This document shows, in pieces, positions 6,704-9,057 of a stretch of DNA of 9,057 nucleotides. Numbering within the stretch: position 1 is the first letter of the stretch; each line of letters opens with the position of its first letter. Location of the stretch: assembly GCA_036514635.1 (NCBI GenBank), contig DATBWU010000052.1:1-9057 (forward strand). Direction: 5' to 3'. The DNA is from DASSFZ01 sp036514635 (GTDB lineage Bacteria > Chloroflexota > Anaerolineae > Fen-1058). Made by a program: the position numbers and the translations under genes. The notes below the pieces were generated by a model. It saw only the letters and a program-made list of their open reading frames with translations, ran no database searches and was not told the origin of the DNA.

Positions 6704-7077
6704 GATCGGATCACCCTGCGATGTGGGAAGTAATAGACATGCGGCTGATCGGTGATCTGTTGCACGTACATAGAAACCTGGCCGAGGCGTTCATGCACGC
6801 GATCGATGACCTGTATCTTGTCGTCACCGACCTCGACGACCTGACCGTTGACAATGGCGACGAATTGGCCGGGATACCGTTTCAGCAGCTCGGGTTTCAG
6901 CGCTTGAAACGCCGCTTTCTCGCGCTCGAAGCCGGATGAGGCCGTATCGGTTGCCGTCTGAGGCAATTGAGACTGCGCGCGCAGAGACTCGTAATCCTCA
7001 ATCGGCAAGATGACAGCGATTCGTTGTCCATCGGCCTCGATGAAGACGGGTTCTTTGATGATCAGTTTTTCAGCCAT
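6700..7077 (-). CDS. Small DUF5678-like protein with antitoxin-like N-terminus
   Basis: 125 residues from the ATG at 7077, with no signal peptide or membrane segment. Two parts can be seen. Residues 1-34 (EPVFIEADGQRIAVILPIEDYESL) resemble the beta strand and helix start of Phd/YefM-type antitoxin proteins. Residues about 55-125 have the pattern FQALKPELLKRYPGQFVAIVNGQVV followed by a helix with RVHERLGQ, which I recognise as DUF5678-like, a family of unknown function. No toxin gene is adjacent; instead a retropepsin gene overlaps its stop codon by 4 nt. A TTG at 7092 in the same frame could add five residues. The ATG is preferred because GAGG lies about 6 nt upstream of it. A strong TATAAT box lies 35 nt upstream, so this is probably the first gene of a three-gene operon. 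Its role is unknown; it could be an adaptor or chaperone for the protease. Confidence 0.75.
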   Translation of the reverse strand: MAEKLIIKEPVFIEADGQRIAVILPIEDYESLRAQSQLPQTATDTASSGFEREKAAFQALKPELLKRYPGQFVAIVNGQVVEVGDDKIQVIDRVHERLGQVSMYVQQITDQPHVYYFPHRRVIRS

Positions 7078-7111
7078 TGCGCACCTCGCCAATCGATCTG
7101 GCCGTGAGCCA

Positions 7112-7117
7112 ATTATA
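7112..7117 (-). promoter_or_regulatory. Consensus -10 box ahead of the protease operon
   Basis: On the minus strand this reads TATAAT, a perfect sigma-70 -10 hexamer in otherwise GC-rich DNA, 35 nt upstream of the ATG at 7077. Transcription would begin near 7105. A clear -35 is not visible; the bases at the right distance are CGAGAA, part of the micro-repeat at 7132-7149. It makes the DUF5678-retropepsin-subtilase genes a unit separable from the kinase gene upstream. Confidence 0.6.
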
Positions 7118-7131
7118 CCCCATTGTGATCT

Positions 7132-7149
7132 GCGTTCTCGGCGTTCTCG
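7132..7149. repeat. 9-bp tandem micro-repeat between the kinase and DUF5678-like genes
   Basis: Two exact adjacent copies of GCGTTCTCG (7132-7140, 7141-7149), followed by GCGG. They occupy the 87-bp gap between the Ser/Thr kinase stop and the DUF5678-like start and overlap the expected -35 region of the downstream promoter. Function unknown. Confidence 0.55.
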
Positions 7150-7164
7150 GCGGAAAGGGAGAGA

Positions 7165-8505
7165 CTACCCGGCTCGCGTGACCAGGCGGAATGTCAGCAC
7201 CACCTGGCCGCAGCGCACGCGGTCGCCGTCGCGCAGCAGGGCTTCTTCGCCGACCGCGATGCGGCGTCCGTTTAGAAAAGTGCCGTTGGTGCTACCCGCG
7301 TCTTCGATCAGCCAGGCATTGCCGCGTTGGCGCAAGTGCGCGTGCAGCCGCGAGACGCCGCGCGTCGCGCCGCCGTGCGGATCGAGATCGATGTCAGGAA
7401 AGATCTGGTTGAGTTTGTCGGCGCGGCCAATCGTCAACTCCGACTTGGGCGGCAGAGCGATGTGACTGCCTGCATCGAGCACAAAGTGCGTGCCGGGCAC
7501 GCCCGCCTCGTTGTGCCGGGCGGCGGCCTGAGCCGGAAAGGGCCGCGTCGGCGGGTGCTCTCGCAGCGTCGCGCCGCACTTCGGGCAGTATCGGCCCAGC
7601 GTGTTGACCATCGCGCCGCAACGCGGGCAAGTCGCGTGTCGCGCCACCATCGGCGTGTACGTCGCGTCGAACGATCCCCCGAACGACTGCGTCAGCGCCA
7701 TCTGCAGCGCGTTGACCATTTCTTCCATCGACTGGTAGCGGCTGCCCGGATTCTTGGCCATCGCTCGCAGGATGATCGCCTCGCCCATCGCCGGCAGGCT
7801 ACGGTTGATCGCGCTGGGCGGCTCGGCGGCGGCGTTCACCTGTTGCATCAGGATTTCGAGCGGCGTGCCTTCGCGGAACGGCTTTCGGCCGGTGACCACC
7901 TCGTACAGCACAACGCCCAGCGAGTAAATGTCGCTGCGCGCGTCGGCCTCCCCCGCCTGCGCCTGCTCCGGCGACAGGTAGTACGGCGTGACGATCTCAT
8001 CGCCGGCGGCGACGAGCGGCCGGCTGGCGGGCCGGGTCTTCAGGATGCTGAAGTCGCTGAGCAGCGGCCACTCGTCCTGCGCCAGCAAGATGTTGCTCGG
8101 CTTGAGGTCGTGGTGCGTCACGCCCTGGCCGTGGGCATAAGCCAGCGCGCGTGCCGCCGGCAGCAGCAGCGCCGCGGCCGCACTCCACTCGATGGGTTGG
8201 TCAGTCAAGTATCGCGCCAGCGTAGGACCTACGATATAGTCCATGACGATGTAGGCCAGGCCCTCGCTCTCGCCGAAGTCGTACACCGTCACGATGTGCG
8301 GATGGCGCAGTTTGGCCGTGGCGCGCGCTTCGCGATTGAAGCGTGGCAGGAAGGCCGGGTTCGCCGTGACCTTCGGATCGACGACCTTGATCGCGACCCA
8401 GCGATCCTGCCCTTCATCGTAGGCGCGATATACCGTCGCCAGAGAGCCTTGCCCGATCGGCTCCGTGAGGAGGTATCGGCCCAGAACCTTACCGGTCAAA
8501 TCCAT
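7165..8505 (-). CDS. Soluble Ser/Thr protein kinase with zinc ribbon and FHA domain
   Basis: 446 residues without a membrane helix, so a cytoplasmic Hanks-type kinase. The kinase domain spans about 8-272: glycine loop IGQGSLATVY (17-26), VAIK lysine K40, helix-C E59, catalytic loop HHDLKPSNIL (131-140), DFS (151-153) in place of DFG, and SPEQ (178-181). R of HRD is replaced by H132, so it is a non-RD kinase, but D133, N138 and D151 are kept. A zinc ribbon follows, C293/C296 and C307/C310. A C-terminal FHA domain (about 341-442) has ELTIGR, SRLHAH and STNGTFLNG, the phosphothreonine-binding signature. The ATG at 8505 shares one base with the phosphatase stop (TAATG) and has GGAG just upstream. 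A longer in-frame reading up to 8670 only translates the phosphatase gene in another frame. The kinase and phosphatase probably act on the same substrates. Confidence 0.92.
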   Translation of the reverse strand: MDLTGKVLGRYLLTEPIGQGSLATVYRAYDEGQDRWVAIKVVDPKVTANPAFLPRFNREARATAKLRHPHIVTVYDFGESEGLAYIVMDYIVGPTLARYLTDQPIEWSAAAALLLPAARALAYAHGQGVTHHDLKPSNILLAQDEWPLLSDFSILKTRPASRPLVAAGDEIVTPYYLSPEQAQAGEADARSDIYSLGVVLYEVVTGRKPFREGTPLEILMQQVNAAAEPPSAINRSLPAMGEAIILRAMAKNPGSRYQSMEEMVNALQMALTQSFGGSFDATYTPMVARHATCPRCGAMVNTLGRYCPKCGATLREHPPTRPFPAQAAARHNEAGVPGTHFVLDAGSHIALPPKSELTIGRADKLNQIFPDIDLDPHGGATRGVSRLHAHLRQRGNAWLIEDAGSTNGTFLNGRRIAVGEEALLRDGDRVRCGQVVLTFRLVTRAG

Positions 8506-9057
8506 TATGACTCCACCCGCACGGCGATCACGCTGATGTTGTCCGTGCCGCCGGCCGCGTTGGCCGCGTCGATCAGGCCGCGACACGCCTCCATCGGCGT
8601 GGGCGCGCCGTGCGTGATGGCGGCGATGGTCTGCGCGTCGTGCACCATCTCCCACAAGCCGTCCGAGCACAGCAGCAGCGTATCGCCGACGTGCAAATTC
8701 TCTTCGAAGATGTCGACCTCGATCTTCGGATCGCGCCCCAGCGACCGCACGATGACGTTGCGGGCCGGGTGCGTGAAGGCATCTTCCGGCTTCACGTTGC
8801 CCGATTCGATCAGCCCGGCGATCAGCGAATGGTCGCGCGTGATCTGCCGGATCTCCTTTCCCCGCAGCAGGTACACACGGCTGTCGCCGACGTTACCGAT
8901 GATGGCCCGGTCGCTGTGCACCAGGGCCATCGTCAAGGTCGTGCCCGCGTTGCCCGCTTCCGCCGGCTTTTCTCGCGTCAGGCCGAACACCGACAGGTTG
9001 CCCGTCTGTACCGCGCTCACCACGCGCTCGCGCAGCGAGGCGCTGGACGGCGGGCGG
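8505..9057 (-). CDS. PP2C-family Ser/Thr protein phosphatase, C-terminal part
   Basis: The last 183 codons are visible; the frame is open to the right edge, so the N-terminus, including the usual first metal-binding motif, is missing. Motifs seen in order are GNAGTTLTMALV, IIGNVGDSRVYLLRGKEI, ITRDHSLI, DTLLLCSDGLWEMV and GGTDNISVIAV. These are standard PP2C blocks, with the metal-binding aspartates of SDG (codon at 8661-8663) and GTDN (8541-8543) present. The family removes phosphate from Ser and Thr with Mn or Mg and usually opposes a kinase encoded next door. Here the TAA stop overlaps the kinase ATG by one base, indicating translational coupling. The GTG at 9023 would cut off essential PP2C blocks, so it is not taken as the start. 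No membrane segment is seen in the visible part. Confidence 0.93.
   Translation of the reverse strand, partial: RPPSSASLRERVVSAVQTGNLSVFGLTREKPAEAGNAGTTLTMALVHSDRAIIGNVGDSRVYLLRGKEIRQITRDHSLIAGLIESGNVKPEDAFTHPARNVIVRSLGRDPKIEVDIFEENLHVGDTLLLCSDGLWEMVHDAQTIAAITHGAPTPMEACRGLIDAANAAGGTDNISVIAVRVES

Noticed and set aside
6700..7077. Type II toxin-antitoxin module
   Set aside because: Only the N-terminus is antitoxin-like and the neighbouring gene encodes a retropepsin-like protein, not a known toxin, so a standard module is not supported.
7078..7092. TTG start adding five residues to the DUF5678-like protein
   Set aside because: The ATG at 7077 has a well-placed GAGG; the TTG would place the Shine-Dalgarno inside the coding sequence.
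8506..8670. 55-codon N-terminal extension of the Ser/Thr kinase
   Set aside because: The extension is Arg/His-rich, lies in the wrong frame of the phosphatase gene, and the ATG at 8505 with GGAG upstream gives the normal kinase start.

Overview
The window looks like chromosomal DNA of a GC-rich bacterium (roughly 60% GC or more by eye), most likely a member of the Chloroflexota. That assignment is inference. It rests on the pheST-type locus with a divergent PheT core motif, on soluble Ser/Thr kinases carrying zinc ribbon and FHA modules, and on short GC-rich hairpins and tandem micro-repeats scattered through spacers and even inside a gene. There is no plasmid, phage, transposase, tRNA, rRNA or CRISPR signature.

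Layout. Plus strand: the 3' end of pheS (1-140), a 91-bp spacer with an 8-bp tandem repeat, then complete pheT (232-2871). The two encode the subunits of phenylalanyl-tRNA synthetase. A perfect 10-bp stem hairpin (2873-2899) separates pheT from a convergent block of six genes, all on the minus strand. In their direction of transcription these are: a PP2C-type phosphatase (8505 to the right edge, N-terminus missing), a Ser/Thr kinase with zinc ribbon and FHA domain (8505-7165, sharing one base with the phosphatase), a DUF5678-like small protein (7077-6700), a retropepsin-like aspartic protease (6703-6305, 4-nt overlap), a membrane-anchored subtilisin-like protease with a C-terminal double zinc ribbon (6293-4173), and a soluble histidine kinase with an N-terminal cyclic-nucleotide-binding domain (4079-2904).

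How the genes may work together. The phosphatase and kinase form a classic reversible Ser/Thr phosphorylation pair. The next three genes have gaps or overlaps of 11 nt or less and follow a perfect TATAAT box, so they are probably a separate transcription unit pairing two unrelated proteases with a small accessory protein. The histidine kinase has its own extended -10 candidate and probably answers to a cyclic nucleotide. The whole minus-strand block reads as signalling and regulated proteolysis. A functional link between the kinase and the proteases is inferred only from position and from the presence of zinc ribbons in both the kinase and the subtilase.

The most unusual points are the in-frame palindromic insertion in the B5 domain of pheT, the subtilase tail predicted to place two zinc ribbons in the cytoplasm, the paired-protease operon, and the altered HRD and DFG motifs of the Ser/Thr kinase. 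Coding density is high. No gene-free stretch exceeds about 95 bases.
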